Part shown: positions 10,925 through 13,290 of the stretch, in pieces | Layout: every line of letters begins with the position of its first letter | Position numbering within the stretch: position 1 is the first letter of the stretch | Source: Conidiobolus incongruus B7586 | Taxonomy: Eukaryota > Entomophthoromycota > Entomophthoromycetes > Entomophthorales > Conidiobolaceae | DNA: 13,290 bases | Assembly: GCA_000697335.1 (NCBI GenBank) | Contig: JNEM01010311.1 | Location: 1-13,290, forward strand | Direction: 5' to 3' | Position numbers and translations under genes: made by a program | The notes under the pieces: model-generated | What the model was told of the DNA's origin: nothing | Databases searched by the model: none | What the model saw: the letters and a program-made list of their open reading frames with translations, nothing else

Positions 10925-11362
10925 TGATGAAGAATAATCTTGTCCATCACTCAAGAAACTCTGACTATTGCACTAATGCAAGAAGTCACATTGGAAGTAC
11001 TTCATTTTATGAACTAGTCTAACTTAGTGCTTTCCACCTGAAGTTATTCATAGCCACCCAAACTCAACAATTGAACCTATTATAAGATCATCACAAGCCA
11101 ATCAATAAACCAATCTTTCTATCTTCATTTTCAAAAGTATCCAGTCTCTAAGTTTTTCTCGTAACACTCACAAAACGTATTGAGTTGTGACGAGCGTGAG
11201 ATATTTACTTTATTCGAAGACCTTGATTTGCAGTAAGCTATTTTCACCCAATTTGGTGAACTCTCTTAATTTCCCTTAACCTTGTGGTAATCTATCATTT
11301 ACCACTGGCGATTCCCCGTTTAAGCTCTAAAAGACTACTTCCTCCCACGTTTACGGTCGTCA
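10925..11362 (+). mobile_element. probable solo LTR, second family (fossil)
   Basis: A 438-bp island of higher GC content has sharp edges in AT-rich DNA. It starts TGATGA and ends TCGTCA, giving TG...CA ends whose outer six bases are inverted at five positions. TAAT directly flanks both sides (10921-10924 and 11363-11366), consistent with a 4-bp target duplication. A TATAAG motif at 11081-11086 and AATAAA at 11104-11109 suggest U3-R in plus orientation, though their spacing is short for an LTR. It shares no obvious sequence with the island at 4936-5269, so it would be another family. No internal region or partner LTR is seen. Its 3' half carries several hairpins, which leaves a structured RNA gene or a foldback element as alternatives. 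Its better-kept base composition suggests a younger insertion than the surrounding DNA. Confidence 0.45.
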
Positions 11363-12499
11363 TAATTAATTTATTTAAATAATATAAAAGTTAGATATAA
11401 AAATATAATATTTATTGAAAAAAACAACTATAAAAAAATTTCAAATATTTAATGAAATATAATAATGATTGTATTTCATTCAGCTTAACATTGGATAGTA
11501 ATATTATATTCTTTCAATTAATATATCATTGTATCATCATTCAAGCTGATAATGAAACATTAGAAAAATATATTCAAGTTCATTGTCAAAGTACCATTAT
11601 TCTTCGGTTGATTTTTTATAAGCCTTTATATTATCAAAATGTTGAATTATCTTCAAATTGTTTATTTTAGAATTATATTCTTGGTTAATTTGATAATATC
11701 TCTATCAATTTTGAGCATTAAATTTAATATAATAGATATAACTGAATATCAATCAAATTTCTTTACGCTATTATTTGGACTTTAAATTTATTATTTATTA
11801 TTTTTGAATTATTGAACAGAAAATGTATTTTTTAGCTAATTGTATTTATTATTAAAAATGATATCTTTATATTGTTATTGATTTCAAAACAGCTAAAATA
11901 ATCTGACTCTAAATAAAATTCATAGTATAATTAAAATTATTAAATTTTATATAATTCACTATAATCAAAATATATAATCTAAAACCAAATTATTATTGTC
12001 TTTGTATTAAATATAGTATATATAGTATTTACTAAATAGATATGGTTTGATTTTACAACTAATCTAAAATACGATACATGATTATTGGAAAGTATTTATA
12101 AATCACATATATGTGTTGTAGTTGTTACAAATTTAGCAATATTATTGTTCAAATTTAAACAAAATGATATCTAGCTAATTGCCAGGCTTGTCATCATTGG
12201 TTAGATAAGAGATTTATGTAACTTACTAAAATTATTGATTAATCCTTTTTAGAGAAAAATTTGTTAAATTAGATTCATAAAATCTTTTTATATATCTCAA
12301 ACTTATGATTTAATTCAAAGTCAAACTGAATTTACCCAATCAAATCAATTAATTATTTTTATACTATATTTAATGATTAAAAAAATTTGAGCGACTTGAC
12401 CGCAACAATGACTATTTGAATACTATACAATGATTAATACTGTAAATAGATGCTAAAAATATCCAACAAATAATTTTATTCGTTTCCAGTATCTACAAA
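11363..12499. other. AT-rich intergenic stretch before the receptor
   Basis: About 1.1 kb with no gene I can support. An ATG-started frame of 72 codons at 11452-11670 has no recognisable domain and is within chance length at this composition. A tRNA-like motif lies at about 12187-12250. The sequence CTTGACCGCAA at 12395-12405 is also found at 4462-4472. Confidence 0.6.
12187..12250 (+). other. second tRNA-like relic
   Basis: ATTGGTTAGATAAGAG (12196-12211) matches the D-arm-like motif of the relic near 2777 at 15 of 16 positions, including the GG at 12199-12200. About 45 bases later comes AATCC (12241-12245), near the place of a tRNA B box, and then a T5 run (12246-12250), a possible pol III stop. 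The T5 comes too soon for a complete tRNA, and the other stems do not form. This may be a decayed or truncated copy of the same tRNA-derived element. Confidence 0.25.
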
Positions 12500-12521
12500 A
12501 TAGATTGCAATCCTATTCAAA

Positions 12522-13290
12522 TTGACCAAGGATCAAGGATATGTAAATAAAATTCATTATTTAGTAGTTTCTATTGTCGCAATAATAATATATATAATAT
12601 TGTTAAAAATTATTGTAAGGAAGTTAATCAAGGGTACTAATGACGATACAAAAACAACTACACTTGTGATGGTCATTGATTTACTAGTCACAGTAGGAAC
12701 ATTTATAAGAGCTATTATATGTAAAGGTCCTTATAATCTACTTGCTTACCAACCAAACTAATGTAAATTTGATGTGTTATTTACCACTCAGTTACTACTA
12801 TTCTCAGGTATTGCAATCGGGATATTGAGCTTTGAGAGGTTTTTACTGATTTGCTATAACATCAAACTATCCATATGGGTTTGGATCGGATTTATTGCAT
12901 TACTTTGTAGTGCTCAGTGGTCAATCTTTCTTATAAACGCTATAAAAGACAGGCAACGGCTGGTCAGTATTGCAGTTTATTGTACTGTAGGAGTTGTTGA
13001 AGGTGCTGAACTACTGAGAGTGGTATTTCTTTTCAACTTGTTAGTGTCTTATATTATGGTTATTGTGAGTTATGTTGGAATTATGATATTTCGATATAAG
13101 CAATCGTTCAAGCAACTGAGTTTAAATATACCGAAAGAACTAGTGTTTAAGGAATGTTTGAATACGGTGTTTAAATCAATAGTCAACATAGTCTTGTACA
13201 TTCTGGTATATTCTGGTAAACTATACTGTGTATTATACGAGGTTATCAGTGGGAATATGAGAACCTGGTTAATGGACTACATTGCAACTG
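12522..13290 (+). pseudogene. rhodopsin-like (class A) GPCR, broken and partial
   Basis: One frame runs from 12522 to the window edge (256 codons) and reads as a seven-helix receptor. Counting from 12522, helices lie at about 11-33, 45-66, 81-111, 117-140, 160-190 and 211-236, with helix 7 starting near 247. Class A landmarks fit well: Asp 53 in helix 2, Cys 81 at the start of helix 3, and Glu-Arg (105-106, in SFERF) in place of DRY. Cys 81 and Arg 106 are 25 residues apart, exactly the class A spacing, and Cys 154 in loop 2 is the likely disulfide partner. The NPxxY part of helix 7 lies beyond the edge. Two faults are visible: TAA at 12759-12761, immediately before Cys 81, and no in-frame ATG at the N-terminus (upstream stop at 12501-12503; first in-frame ATG at 12669, inside helix 2). 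It would have been a plasma-membrane sensor coupled to a G protein; the ligand is unknown. It is probably a recent pseudogene, since the rest of the frame is clean over 176 codons. An unrecognised intron is less likely. Confidence 0.75.

Noticed and set aside
11452-11670. 72-codon ATG-started frame
   Set aside because: With stops at roughly one codon in ten in this composition, a few frames of this length are expected in 13 kb. No motif, signal or neighbour supports it.
12521-12536. 15 of 16 match to 5076-5091 (ATTG-CCAAGGATCAA)
   Set aside because: Matches of this length are expected by chance between all pairs of positions in a window of this size, and the similarity does not extend on either side.

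Overview
The window looks like nuclear DNA of an early-diverging fungus, most likely a zoopagomycete of the Conidiobolus/Entomophthorales kind. This is an inference from three things: extreme AT richness outside genes, an intronless fungal-type amino acid permease, and a rhodopsin-like (class A) receptor fragment of the sort I recall as expanded in Conidiobolus. Nothing in the sequence proves the species. There is no bacterial gene packing, no operon and no CRISPR array.

Layout. Positions 1-2760 are very AT-rich and gene-free, with short tandem repeats and a marked strand asymmetry between C and G. A tRNA-like relic lies at about 2763-2848. Positions 2849-4935 are AT-rich with only chance-length ORFs. 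Positions 4936-5269 form a sharply bounded GC-richer island with TG...CA ends, a TATA box, AATAAA and a 4-bp flanking repeat, best read as a solo LTR. After a short 3' flank comes the one clearly intact gene, an 11-membrane-segment amino acid transporter on the minus strand (5862-7187). Its upstream region holds an imperfect 17-bp hairpin. Positions 7188-10924 are about 3.7 kb of AT-rich DNA in which I can support no gene. A second, unrelated GC-richer island with LTR-like ends is at 10925-11362. A second tRNA-like relic lies near 12187-12250. The window closes with a class A receptor on the plus strand (12522 to the edge), which has lost a recognisable start, carries an in-frame stop just before transmembrane helix 3, and runs off the end.

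The genes do not form a pathway. The transporter would move amino acids across the plasma or vacuolar membrane. The receptor, if it were intact, would sense an external ligand and signal through a G protein. The rest is best seen as old, AT-decayed intergenic DNA with a few better-preserved insertions. The points most worth checking are the nature of the two GC islands (solo LTRs or structured RNAs), the state of the receptor gene, and the pair of tRNA-like relics.
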